DNA of 64,000 nt from DASRSS01 sp963799045 (GTDB lineage: Bacteria; Actinomycetota; Actinomycetes; Mycobacteriales; Jatrophihabitantaceae), in NCBI GenBank assembly GCA_963799045.1, contig CAWCVN010000001.1, positions 186,001-250,000 on the forward strand, given 5' to 3'. Both the position numbers and the translations under genes were made by a program. Numbering within the stretch: the first letter of the stretch is position 1; the number at the start of each line of letters is the position of its first letter. Below are positions 8,756 through 16,346 of this stretch, in pieces. Below the pieces are notes generated by a model. That model saw only the letters and a list, made by a program, of their open reading frames with translations. It did no database searches and was not told the DNA's origin.

Positions 8756-9642
8756 CCGAGCCGCTCCAGCAGGCCGGGCAGCAGCTCGCGCTCCACCCGG
8801 ACCTGGTCCTCGTGATACTTGATCGCCGCGCCGAGACTGGCTTGCGCGTTCTCGCGGGTGAGGCCGGTCGCGCCGAGCAGGATCAGCGCGCGGGTCCAGT
8901 CGATGCTCTCGGCGACGCCGGGTGGCTTGATGAGGTCGGCCTCGCGCAGTGCCCCGACGACGGCAGCGACGTCGCGGGCCAGCGTGCCCGCCGCCTCTGG
9001 GACGTACCGCAGCACGATGTCGACCTCGCGCTCGAAACCCGGGTGTGCCACCCAGTGGTACAGGCAGCGGCGCTTGAGCGCGTCATGCACCTCACGGGTG
9101 CGGTTGGAGGTGAGCACGACCAGTGGTGGTGTCTGGGCGCGGATCGTGCCCAGCTCGGGGATGCTCACCGCACTGTCGGCGAGGACCTCGAGCAGGAACG
9201 CCTCGAACTCGTCGTCGGCCCGGTCGATCTCGTCGATGAGCAGCACCGACGGGCTCTCCTCCAGAGCACGCAGGATCGGGCGGGCGATGAGGAAGCGCCG
9301 CTCGTACAGCGAGGCCTCCAGCCGCTCGCGTGCCGCCGGCTCGGATGCATCGCCCGCGGCTCGCAAGTGCAGGATCTGTCGCGGGAAGTCCCAGTCGTAC
9401 AGCGCCTGGTTGGCGTCGATTCCCTCGTAGCACTGCAGCCGGATCAGCGCCGCGCCGGTGACGTCGGCCAGCGCCTGCGCGAGCGATGTCTTGCCGACGC
9501 CGGGATCCCCCTCGAGAAACAGGGGGCGGCCCATGCGCAGCGAGAGGTACGCGGCGGTCGCCAGGCCCGGGTCGGGCAGGTAGCCGACGCCGTCGAGTGC
9601 CTCGGCCAGCTCCTCGGGTGAGCCGAACGCGCGCGCGTGCAT
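8752..9642 (-). CDS. coxD: MoxR-type AAA+ ATPase CoxD
   Basis: The 296-residue AAA+ ATPase has Walker A GDPGVGKTS near residue 44, Walker B LLIDEIDRAD near 136, sensor TSNRTREVHDALKRRC near 180 and a lid domain. It belongs to the MoxR/CoxD group that works with VWA partners to mature metalloenzymes. I chose the ATG at 9642 because homology begins with the following MHARAFGSPEEL segment. It is first in the minus-strand coxD-coxE-xdhC operon, 46 bases from the divergent nucleotidyltransferase gene. Confidence 0.88.
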   Translation of the reverse strand: MHARAFGSPEELAEALDGVGYLPDPGLATAAYLSLRMGRPLFLEGDPGVGKTSLAQALADVTGAALIRLQCYEGIDANQALYDWDFPRQILHLRAAGDASEPAARERLEASLYERRFLIARPILRALEESPSVLLIDEIDRADDEFEAFLLEVLADSAVSIPELGTIRAQTPPLVVLTSNRTREVHDALKRRCLYHWVAHPGFEREVDIVLRYVPEAAGTLARDVAAVVGALREADLIKPPGVAESIDWTRALILLGATGLTRENAQASLGAAIKYHEDQVRVERELLPGLLERLG

Positions 9643-9688
9643 GTGTCGAGCATGGTCTTTCCTGGCGCCGCGCGCATAGTGTCGAGCC

Positions 9689-10249
9689 GTGTCGCGCGTC
9701 GTGGGAGTGGTGCTGGCCGCCGGGTCCGGCGTGCGGATGGGCCGCCCGAAGGCCGAGCTGCGGGTGGCCGGCGAACGGCTGGTCGACCGCGCCGTGCGGG
9801 CGCTGACCGGTGGCGGCTGCGCCGCGGTACTCGCCGTGGTGCGGGCCGGCGTGTCGGTGCCCGGCGCGCAGGTGGTGGTGAATCCCGAGCCGGAGCGCGG
9901 CATGCGCTCTTCGCTGGAACTGGCGGTGGCGGCCGGTGCCGACGCCGACGCCCTGGCGGTGACACTCGTGGACATGCCCGGGGTGACCGCGACCGGGATC
10001 CGGGCGGTGCTGGCCGCATGGCGCCCCGGTCGCATAGCGGTCGCCGCGCGCGGCGGGTGGCGCGGCCCGCCGGTCGTGATGGCGCCCGCGCTGTGGCGGA
10101 AGGCCCTGGCCGTCGCCGAGCCGGACGAGGGCGCCCGCCGGCTGCTGCGCTCGCACCCGGACCTGGTCGACGAGGCTGAGGTCGGCGACGATCCGAGCGA
10201 CCTGGACACGCCTGCCGACCTCGCCTCGTGGGGCGAGCGGTCTAGTTGA
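9689..10249 (+). CDS. MobA/MocA-like molybdenum cofactor nucleotidyltransferase
   Basis: The 186-residue protein begins with the nucleotidyltransferase signature VGVVLAAGSGVRMGRPKAEL near residues 5-24 and has LVDMPGV near residue 94 for metal binding. It resembles MocA, which attaches CMP to molybdopterin to form the dinucleotide used by xanthine oxidase-family enzymes. Its place divergent to coxD supports a role in cofactor supply for the cox enzyme. The start is a GTG at 9689. Whether it uses CTP or GTP cannot be decided here. Confidence 0.8.
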   Translation: MSRVVGVVLAAGSGVRMGRPKAELRVAGERLVDRAVRALTGGGCAAVLAVVRAGVSVPGAQVVVNPEPERGMRSSLELAVAAGADADALAVTLVDMPGVTATGIRAVLAAWRPGRIAVAARGGWRGPPVVMAPALWRKALAVAEPDEGARRLLRSHPDLVDEAEVGDDPSDLDTPADLASWGERSS

Positions 10250-11078
10250 ACCCGCGCGAGTCCTGCTTCAGCGCCGTGTCTACGCCGAGCGCGGCGGCGA
10301 CGACGAGGCTCCGCAGCGGCCCGTCGAGCGGGCGGTGAATCTGCACGACGTAGTTGTCGGCCGTGGTGAACATCGTCTTCGCCAGGCCCTCCCAGGTCTT
10401 GGTGATCCGGGCGATCTCGGTGTCGGTGTGGTCACGGATGTTGAAGTTCCACGCGCGCCAGTTCTCGCCATTGACCGAGCCGATCTGCTGACCGCCGGCT
10501 TCGAGGGCGAAGCGGATCTTGCCGATGGCGTTCTGCTGCACGATCTGCCCGATCTCGTTGCCGGCCGGGTCGGTGACGATCACCCGTGACTTGACGAGCT
10601 TGGCCGGCCGGGTGAGGCCGAGCAGCACGTTGCCGTGCATGTCGACGACCTGCAGCGAATGCGTCAGGTACTGGTCGAACGAGGTGAGCAGGCGGACGGC
10701 CTTTTTCACCGCGTTCTGGCCGACCTCGCGCACGGCGGCGATCTGCTGCCCGCTCTGGTCGTACACGGCGTACTCGTTGTTGAGTTCGATGAGCTTCGCC
10801 TTCTGGTTCACGACCAGGATCGCCTCGGTGAACAGCGAACCGCTACCGGCGAACGCGGCGCTGCCGGTGGCACCCGCCCGGGCGACGTCGCCGACGACCT
10901 TGGCGGTGTCGCGCTCGACCGTGGGGATGGGGCCCGCGCCGACCGGCGGGTCGACCGAGGTCTGCCCGTGGGAGGACACGTGCTCGGTCCAGTTCGTGCC
11001 GTCGAAGTAGCGCAACTCGTGGCGGCCGAACGGATCTGCGTACCAGTTCGCGGGCGCGGTCGGAGTGGTGTCGGTCAT
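10242..11078 (-). CDS. DUF2510 and phospholipid-scramblase-like protein
   Basis: The 278-residue protein starts with a short DUF2510 motif (NWYADPFGRHELRYFDGTNW near 11-30), common at the N terminus of actinobacterial membrane-linked proteins. A LURP-one/scramblase-like beta-barrel domain follows from about residue 80 (FTEAILVVNQKAKLIELNNEY, then LTHSLQVVDMHGNVLLGLTR). No strong transmembrane segment is seen. I chose the ATG at 11078 because DUF2510 starts right after it. It ends within the convergent MocA-like gene (8-base overlap). Its biochemical role is unknown. Confidence 0.8.
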   Translation of the reverse strand: MTDTTPTAPANWYADPFGRHELRYFDGTNWTEHVSSHGQTSVDPPVGAGPIPTVERDTAKVVGDVARAGATGSAAFAGSGSLFTEAILVVNQKAKLIELNNEYAVYDQSGQQIAAVREVGQNAVKKAVRLLTSFDQYLTHSLQVVDMHGNVLLGLTRPAKLVKSRVIVTDPAGNEIGQIVQQNAIGKIRFALEAGGQQIGSVNGENWRAWNFNIRDHTDTEIARITKTWEGLAKTMFTTADNYVVQIHRPLDGPLRSLVVAAALGVDTALKQDSRGFN

Positions 11079-11110
11079 GACGGGAAGCCTACGACCGATC
11101 CGCCGGCGGA

Positions 11111-11644
11111 TCAGCCCCGAATCTCGCGGATTCCCGACAGGTGACGCCGGGCCAGGGCCGGATAGTGCGTCGGGTTCATCTTCACCCACATCTCGGCGGG
11201 GGTGCCGGTGATCTCGCGCTTGACCACGGCCGGCGCACCGGCGGCCAGCACTCCCGGGGGGATGACGGTGCCCGGCTGCACGAGCGACAGCGCGGCCAGG
11301 AGCGACCCGGCGCCGATTCGTGCGCCGTCGAGTACAACGCTGCCGTTGCCCACCAGCGCCTCGTCCTCCAGAACCGCCCCGTGCACGATGCACTGGTGCG
11401 CGACGGTGGCGCCGCGCCCGACCTCGGTCGTCACGCCCGGAGGGCAGTGCAGCACCGAGCCGTCCTGGACATTCGCGTCCCCGCGGATCACGATCGGGCC
11501 TTCGTCGCCGCGCAGCACGGCGCCGTACCAGACCGACGCGCCTGATTCGACGGTCACGTCGCCGATCAGTGTTGCCGTGGGCGCGACGAACGCGTCGTCG
11601 GCGACGGTGGGGCGGATGCCTTCGAACTCGAACAGGAACGCCAT
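11111..11644 (-). CDS. Gamma-class carbonic anhydrase family protein
   Basis: The 177-residue protein is a left-handed beta-helix built of hexapeptide repeats (for example ATLIGDVTVESGASVWYGAVLRGD). It has the zinc-ligand pattern of gamma carbonic anhydrases: a histidine in VLHCPPG near residue 67 and two in VAHQCIVHG near 82-90. Many relatives are annotated as transferases, but the three histidines support a metal site. The start at 11644 follows a weak ribosome-binding site. It lies 11 bases from the DinB gene on the same strand, so they may be cotranscribed. Confidence 0.82.
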   Translation of the reverse strand: MAFLFEFEGIRPTVADDAFVAPTATLIGDVTVESGASVWYGAVLRGDEGPIVIRGDANVQDGSVLHCPPGVTTEVGRGATVAHQCIVHGAVLEDEALVGNGSVVLDGARIGAGSLLAALSLVQPGTVIPPGVLAAGAPAVVKREITGTPAEMWVKMNPTHYPALARRHLSGIREIRG

Positions 11645-11655
11645 GTGCCGCCCGC

Positions 11656-12258
11656 TCACGCCGGCCGGAACGTCCGGGCGATGGACTCCAGGCGGTCCCG
11701 GAAGCTCGCCCACCATTCGGCGTCGCGGTTCGGCAGGTTGCTGCTCTGCGGCCGCATCCCGGCCGAACCGTCGATCAGCTCCCGCACGATGTCCGCGTGC
11801 CCCGCATGCCGGTTCGTCTCGGCGACGTTGTGAACAACGATCTGGTGCAGGGTGACCTCGCGGCGGCCCCTCGGCCACCACGGCACGCGCCCGGTCGCGT
11901 CGAGTTCCAGTTCGTCGATCGTCGTGTCGGCGTGGGCACAGACCCGCGCATAGGCGTCCAGGATGTGGGCGCGGCTTTCGTCCGCGGTTGCCCACATGTC
12001 CGCGTTGGGGTCGACCTCGTCCGCGGTCCAGTCGGCCGCCCACGGCGGCGGATCGACCATCGGCCGATCGAAGGTGAGTGAGAAGTAGCCCCACTCGACC
12101 GCGGCCAGGTGCTTGACCAACCCGAGCAGGTTCGTACCCGTCGGCACCAACGGCCTGCGGATGTCGTAATCGTCGAGCCCGTCCAGCTTCCAGAGCATCG
12201 ACTCGCGGGCCAACCGCAGGTAGCGGTGCACGTCGGCCTTGGCGTCCAGGTCTGTCAT
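11656..12258 (-). CDS. DinB/DUF664-family protein
   Basis: The 200-residue protein matches the DinB-like four-helix fold (DUF664): SMLWKLDGLDDYDIRRPLVPTGTNLLGLVKHLAAVEWGYF in the N-terminal third and LHQIVVHNVAETNRHAGHADIVRELIDG near residues 137-165. Histidines at KHLAAVEWG, HNVAETNRHAGH and nearby positions would form the metal site. Some relatives are thiol-dependent S-transferases, for example using mycothiol. The substrate here is unknown. The ATG at 12258 is the first in-frame start before the homology. Confidence 0.82.
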   Translation of the reverse strand: MTDLDAKADVHRYLRLARESMLWKLDGLDDYDIRRPLVPTGTNLLGLVKHLAAVEWGYFSLTFDRPMVDPPPWAADWTADEVDPNADMWATADESRAHILDAYARVCAHADTTIDELELDATGRVPWWPRGRREVTLHQIVVHNVAETNRHAGHADIVRELIDGSAGMRPQSSNLPNRDAEWWASFRDRLESIARTFRPA

Positions 12259-12346
12259 GGCCACCAGACTGCCAGACCGGTTTCGCCCGGCCACTAGCAT
12301 TTCCGGCGAGCGATCCAATTCCGCCGAATGCCGAGGAGCACCCACC

Positions 12347-14374
12347 GTGTCAGCCACCGCACCGTCGCCCGAGCCCGCCCAGACCGTCCGGGTCGCGGCC
12401 GGCACGACGGCGCTCGATGCGCTGCGCGACGCCGGTGTCGAGGTCAACGGACCTGCTGGAGCCGTCGTCGTCCGCGCGGCCGACGGGGCGCTCAGGGACC
12501 TCGACTGGGTTCCCGAGGCCGACACCGAGGTCGAGGCCGTGACCGCGGCCTCGACCGACGGCCTGGCGGTGCTGCGGCACTCGACCGCGCACGTGATGGC
12601 ACAGGCCGTGCAACAGCTGTTCCCCGAGACCCTTCTCGGCATCGGTCCGCCGGTGCAGGACGGCTTCTACTACGACTTCCTGCCCGAACGCCCGTTCACC
12701 CCCGAAGACCTCTCGGCCATCGAGAAGAAGATGACCGAGATCATCAAGTCGGGCCAGCGCTTCGAGCGCCGGCCGATCGACGACGACGACGCCCGCACCG
12801 AACTCGCCAGTGAGAGGTTCAAGCTCGAACTCATCGGGCTGAAGTCGAGCGCCGACACCGCCGCCGAGGGCGCATCCGTCGAGGTCGGCGCCGGCGGCCT
12901 GACCATGTACGACAACCTCGACGCCAAGTCCGGCGAGCGCGTCTGGACCGACCTGTGCCGCGGCCCGCACCTGCCGACCACCCGCCGCATCCCGGCGTTC
13001 AGGCTCATGCGCACCGCGGCCGCGTACTGGCGCGGCAACGAGAAGAACCCGCAGCTGCAGCGCATCTACGGCACCGCGTGGGCGTCCAAGGAGGAGTTGA
13101 AGGACTACCTGCACCGGCTCGAGGAGGCCGCCAAGCGCGATCACCGCAAACTCGGCGCCGAGCTGGACCTGTTCAGCTTCCCCGACGAGATCGGCTCCGG
13201 TCTGGTCGTGTTCCACCCCAAGGGCGGGGTGATCAAGCGGGAGATGGAGGACTACGTCCGGCGCCGGCACATCGAGGAGGGCTTCCTCTACGTCGGCACC
13301 CCGCACATCAGCAAGGAGGGGCTGTTCCACACCTCCGGTCACCTGCCCTACTACGCGGACACCATGTTCCCGCCGATGGAGCTCGAGGGCGCGAACTACT
13401 ACCTCAAGGCCATGAACTGCCCGATGCACAACCTGATCTACCGCTCCCGCGGGCGGTCCTACCGCGAGCTACCGCTTCGGCTGTTCGAGTTCGGCAGCGT
13501 GTATCGGTACGAGATGTCCGGCGTGGTGCACGGCCTGACCCGGGTGCGCGGGCTGACCCAGGACGACTCGCACTCCTACGTCACGCCGGAGCAGGCGCCA
13601 GACGAGATCCGGCATCTGCTGGACTTCGTGCTCAGCCTGCTCCGGGATTTCGGGCTCGACGACTACTACCTCGAGATGTCGACGCGTGACGACTCCAAGC
13701 CGGAGAAGTTCGTCGGATCCGACGAGGACTGGGCGAGCGCCACGAAGGTGCTCGAGGACGTGGCGGTCGCGACCGGCCTCGAGCTGGTTGCCGATCCGGG
13801 CGGGGCCGCCTTCTACGGGCCGAAGATCTCCGTTCAGTGCCGCGACGCGATCGGGCGAACCTGGCAGATGTCGACGATCCAGTACGACTTCAACCAGCCG
13901 AAGGGCTTCGAGTTGGAGTACCAGGCCGCAGACGGCAGCCGGCAGCAGCCGGTGATGATCCACTCGGCGAAGTTCGGCTCGATCGAACGATTCTTCGGCG
14001 TGCTCACCGAGCACTACGCCGGGGCGTTCCCCGCGTGGCTGGCACCGGTGCAGGTGATCGCGATCCCGATCAGCTCCGAGCAGGACGGCTACCTCGTCGA
14101 GGTCGCCGCTCAGTTGCGCGCGCGCGGCGTGCGCGTCGAGGTCGACACCTCCGACGACCGTATGCAGAAGAAGATCCGCACGGCGCAGAAGGCGAAGGTG
14201 CCGTTCATGCTGCTGGCCGGCGCGCAGGACGTCGCGGCGGGCGCGGTGTCGTTCCGGTACCGGGACGGAACGCAGCGCAACGCGATCCCGGTCGCGCAGG
14301 CCGTCGCGGAGATCGCCGATTACGTCGCCGGCCGCAGCAACGCCTCACCGACGGCCGAGACGTTCGGCGCATGA
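12347..14374 (+). CDS. thrS: Threonine--tRNA ligase
   Basis: The 675-residue class II synthetase charges tRNA-Thr with threonine. A TGS domain spans about residues 10-75. The editing and SAD domain (about 76-240) has HSTAHVMAQA with editing-site histidines. The catalytic core follows with motif 2 near FGSVYRYEMSGVVHGLTRVRG and motif 3 in the C-terminal third, then the anticodon-binding domain (VQVIAIPIS to the end). I chose the GTG at 12347 because a GAGGAG ribosome-binding site sits 6-11 bases upstream. No leader with T-box features is seen. The stop overlaps the HIT gene start by four bases. Confidence 0.96.
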   Translation: MSATAPSPEPAQTVRVAAGTTALDALRDAGVEVNGPAGAVVVRAADGALRDLDWVPEADTEVEAVTAASTDGLAVLRHSTAHVMAQAVQQLFPETLLGIGPPVQDGFYYDFLPERPFTPEDLSAIEKKMTEIIKSGQRFERRPIDDDDARTELASERFKLELIGLKSSADTAAEGASVEVGAGGLTMYDNLDAKSGERVWTDLCRGPHLPTTRRIPAFRLMRTAAAYWRGNEKNPQLQRIYGTAWASKEELKDYLHRLEEAAKRDHRKLGAELDLFSFPDEIGSGLVVFHPKGGVIKREMEDYVRRRHIEEGFLYVGTPHISKEGLFHTSGHLPYYADTMFPPMELEGANYYLKAMNCPMHNLIYRSRGRSYRELPLRLFEFGSVYRYEMSGVVHGLTRVRGLTQDDSHSYVTPEQAPDEIRHLLDFVLSLLRDFGLDDYYLEMSTRDDSKPEKFVGSDEDWASATKVLEDVAVATGLELVADPGGAAFYGPKISVQCRDAIGRTWQMSTIQYDFNQPKGFELEYQAADGSRQQPVMIHSAKFGSIERFFGVLTEHYAGAFPAWLAPVQVIAIPISSEQDGYLVEVAAQLRARGVRVEVDTSDDRMQKKIRTAQKAKVPFMLLAGAQDVAAGAVSFRYRDGTQRNAIPVAQAVAEIADYVAGRSNASPTAETFGA

Positions 14375-14922
14375 GCGACGAGGCGATGCCGCAGGCAGCG
14401 GGGGAGTTCGCCGGCGAACCCGACGGTATGGGCAGGTTGTGGACACCGCACCGGTTGGCCTACATCAAGGGGGAGAACCGGCCCAGTCACTCGGACGAGG
14501 GCGACGAGTGCCCGTTCTGCCGCGCGCCGACTCGCGCGGACGAGGAGACCCTCGTGGTCGCGCGCGGCGAGCTGGTGTACGCCGTGCTGAACCTGTACCC
14601 CTACAACTCCGGGCACCTGCTCACCGTCCCGTACCGCCACGTCGCCGACTACACCGACCTGACGGGCGCGGAGACCGCCGAGCTCGGGGCGTTCACCCAG
14701 CAGGCCATGCGGGTACTCCGCCAGGTGATGCAGCCGCACGGGTTCAACATCGGCCTGAACCAGGGCGACGTCGCCGGTGCGGGCATCGCGGCCCACCTGC
14801 ACCAGCACGTGGTGCCCAGGTGGGGCGGGGACACGAACTTTATGCCGATCGTCGGCCACACCAAGGTGCTGCCGGAGCTGCTGGCCGACGCCAGGGCCGC
14901 AGTGGCCAGAGCGTGGGGCTGA
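14371..14922 (+). CDS. HIT-domain nucleotide hydrolase/phosphorylase
   Basis: The 183-residue HIT protein has the catalytic histidine triad HLHQHVVPRW near residues 139-148. It also has an N-terminal CPFCRAP zinc-type motif near residue 49. This actinobacterial subgroup resembles AP4A phosphorylases and usually lies next to thrS, as here. Diadenosine tetraphosphate is a by-product of aminoacyl-tRNA synthetases, which may explain the coupling. The start ATG overlaps the thrS stop (ATGA). The exact substrate has not been shown here. Confidence 0.85.
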   Translation: MSDEAMPQAAGEFAGEPDGMGRLWTPHRLAYIKGENRPSHSDEGDECPFCRAPTRADEETLVVARGELVYAVLNLYPYNSGHLLTVPYRHVADYTDLTGAETAELGAFTQQAMRVLRQVMQPHGFNIGLNQGDVAGAGIAAHLHQHVVPRWGGDTNFMPIVGHTKVLPELLADARAAVARAWG

Positions 14923-14924
14923 GC

Positions 14925-16004
14925 ATGCTGCTACACGTGCGCGGGGTGTTCCTGCCGGAGGAGACCGAGCGCGACGCGTGGGTGGTCGACGGCCGGCTCA
15001 GCTTCACCCGGCCTGCGCAGGCCGACGCGCAGACCCTCGCCTCCGGCGGCTGGGTGTTGCCCGGCCTGGTCGACGCCCACTGCCACGTCGGGCTGGCCCC
15101 GCACGGCTGGGTCGCGGACCCGGACGGGCAGGCGGCGCAGGCGCAGATCGACCGGGACGCCGGCGCGCTGCTGTTGCGGGACGCGGGCTCGCCGGTCGAC
15201 AACACCTCGGTGCAGGCGCGTGCGGACCTGCCGCGGCTGATCCGGGCCGGACGGCACATCGCCCGGCCACACCGCTACATCCGAGACCTCGGCGTGGAGG
15301 TCGAGCCCGAGCAGTTGGTGGCGCAGGTGGCTGTGCAGGCCGCTCGCGGCGACGGCTGGGTCAAGCTCGCGGCGGACTGGATCGACCGCGCGGTCGGTGA
15401 CCTGGCGCCGGTCTGGCCCGACGACGTGCTCGTCGAGGCGGTGGCGAGGGCCCACTCGCTCGGCGCCCGGGTGGCGGCGCACGTGTTCGGCGAGGAGGCG
15501 CTGCCCGGGCTGATCGCCGCCGGGATCGACTCGATCGAGCACGGCACGGGCCTCACCGACGAGCTGATCGCGGCCGCGGCCGCAAGCGGCGCGGCGGTGG
15601 TACCGACCTTGATCAACATCGACAACTTTCCGGCGATCGCGCACGCCGGTGCCGCCAAGTTCCCGACATACGCCGCGCACATGCGAGCACTGTTCGCCAC
15701 GTCCCGCGAACGCATCCGCTCGGCGTGGGAGGCCGGCGTGCCGATTTACACCGGCACCGATGCCGGCGGATCGCTGCCGCACGGCCTGATCCGCGACGAG
15801 ATCCGCGCGCTGATCGGTGCGGGCATCCCGCAGGCCGACGTGATCGCGCAGGCGTCGTGGCGCGGGCGTGAGTGGCTCGGCCTGCCGGGGCTCGTCGAGG
15901 GCGCGCCGGCAGACTTCGTCGTCTACGACACTGATCCGCGCAGTGACCTCGCGGCACTGCACTCGCCGCGCCGGACGGTGCTGCGCGGCGCGGTCGTCGC
16001 GTGA
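14925..16004 (+). CDS. Amidohydrolase-family metal-dependent hydrolase
   Basis: The 359-residue protein is a TIM-barrel amidohydrolase. Metal ligands are visible: DAHCH near residues 47-51, a lysine in WVKLAADW near 147, AHVFGE near 180, IEHGTG near 205 and TGTDAGG near 278. The end (VEGAPADFVVYDTDP, then VLRGAVVA) rebuilds the small beta-sandwich domain. Closest families are imidazolonepropionase-like and prolidase-like cyclic amidases. The substrate cannot be inferred. It starts two bases after the HIT gene stop, so thrS, HIT and this gene probably form one transcript. Confidence 0.82.
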   Translation: MLLHVRGVFLPEETERDAWVVDGRLSFTRPAQADAQTLASGGWVLPGLVDAHCHVGLAPHGWVADPDGQAAQAQIDRDAGALLLRDAGSPVDNTSVQARADLPRLIRAGRHIARPHRYIRDLGVEVEPEQLVAQVAVQAARGDGWVKLAADWIDRAVGDLAPVWPDDVLVEAVARAHSLGARVAAHVFGEEALPGLIAAGIDSIEHGTGLTDELIAAAAASGAAVVPTLINIDNFPAIAHAGAAKFPTYAAHMRALFATSRERIRSAWEAGVPIYTGTDAGGSLPHGLIRDEIRALIGAGIPQADVIAQASWRGREWLGLPGLVEGAPADFVVYDTDPRSDLAALHSPRRTVLRGAVVA

Positions 16005-16023
16005 TCGTCTTCGCGGCACGCCG

Positions 16024-16060
16024 CCGACCTCAGCCGGAATAAGCCTCTACCTGAGGTCGG
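16024..16060. repeat. 10-bp perfect inverted repeat upstream of a small RNA promoter
   Basis: CCGACCTCAG at 16024-16033 and CTGAGGTCGG at 16051-16060 are exact reverse complements with a 17-base spacer. The repeat lies between the amidohydrolase stop (16004) and a consensus-like promoter at 16072-16100. It could be a terminator stem for the thrS transcript, although no T-run follows. It could also be an operator for the promoter just downstream. Confidence 0.6.
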
Positions 16061-16071
16061 GAAAAAGGCCC

Positions 16072-16100
16072 TTGCGGACGGTCACTGCGGGCTGTAGAAC
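16072..16100 (+). promoter_or_regulatory. Predicted sigma-70-type promoter of the small RNA locus
   Basis: TTGCGG at 16072-16077 and TAGAAC at 16095-16100 are separated by exactly 17 bases. This is a good match to a housekeeping promoter, and transcription would start near 16107. No credible open reading frame with a ribosome-binding site begins downstream before the terminator at 16243-16288. That is why I read it as the promoter of a non-coding RNA. Confidence 0.5.
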
Positions 16101-16106
16101 TGTGCC

Positions 16107-16290
16107 TACGCCGAACCGAAAGGGGCTGGCGAGCATCGGAGGGAAGCCGGAACCGCCGCGGGAAACCGTGGCAACCGCGAGTGATGGCGCGGTGGTCCGG
16201 GGGGGAGCCGGTGCAGGTCCGCTCATCACGTGGCGAACCGTCGTGGGCCTCCTCGAACTCATACTTCGAGGAGGCCCACACCTTTTCTAG
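16107..16290 (+). ncRNA. Candidate free-standing small RNA, family not recognised
   Basis: About 180 bases lie between a 17-spaced promoter and a 15-bp terminator hairpin with no plausible coding frame. The interior is rich in pairing potential. CCGCCGCG (16153-16160) can pair with CGCGGTGG (16188-16195), with GGAAACC- and GGCAACC-type loops inside, and a run of seven G lies at about 16199-16205. I compared it from memory with cobalamin, SAM-IV, c-di-AMP, c-di-GMP, FMN and molybdenum cofactor riboswitches, and with RNase P RNA, SRP RNA, tmRNA and the 6C RNA. I found no convincing match. It may be a trans-acting RNA or a leader with early termination. Confidence 0.4.
16243..16288 (+). terminator. 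Strong intrinsic terminator
   Basis: A perfect 15-bp stem (16243-16257 with 16265-16279) has a 7-base loop and is followed by CCTTTTCT. The T-run is on the plus-strand side, so it ends rightward transcription from the small RNA promoter or from the thrS-amidohydrolase transcript. The convergent beta-glucosidase stops 60 bases further on. Confidence 0.85.
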
Positions 16291-16346
16291 CATTGCAGAG
16301 GCGGAACTCGCGCCAGGCGCGCCCGTGTCACGTCAGGCCGAGCGCG

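Noticed and set aside
12259..12346. T-box leader upstream of thrS
   Set aside because: The 88-base gap is too short and lacks a T-box core sequence or a terminator/antiterminator pair.
12350..13429. 359-residue minus-strand frame opposite thrS
   Set aside because: It consists of low-complexity Val/Leu/Gly/Arg sequence with no domain, entirely antisense to a certain gene.
16107..16240. Cobalamin, molybdenum cofactor, SAM-IV or c-di-AMP riboswitch
   Set aside because: Short pieces resemble parts of these families (GGGAAGCCGG, CCGAAAGG), but the ordered conserved cores are not present, and no matching gene lies downstream on that strand.
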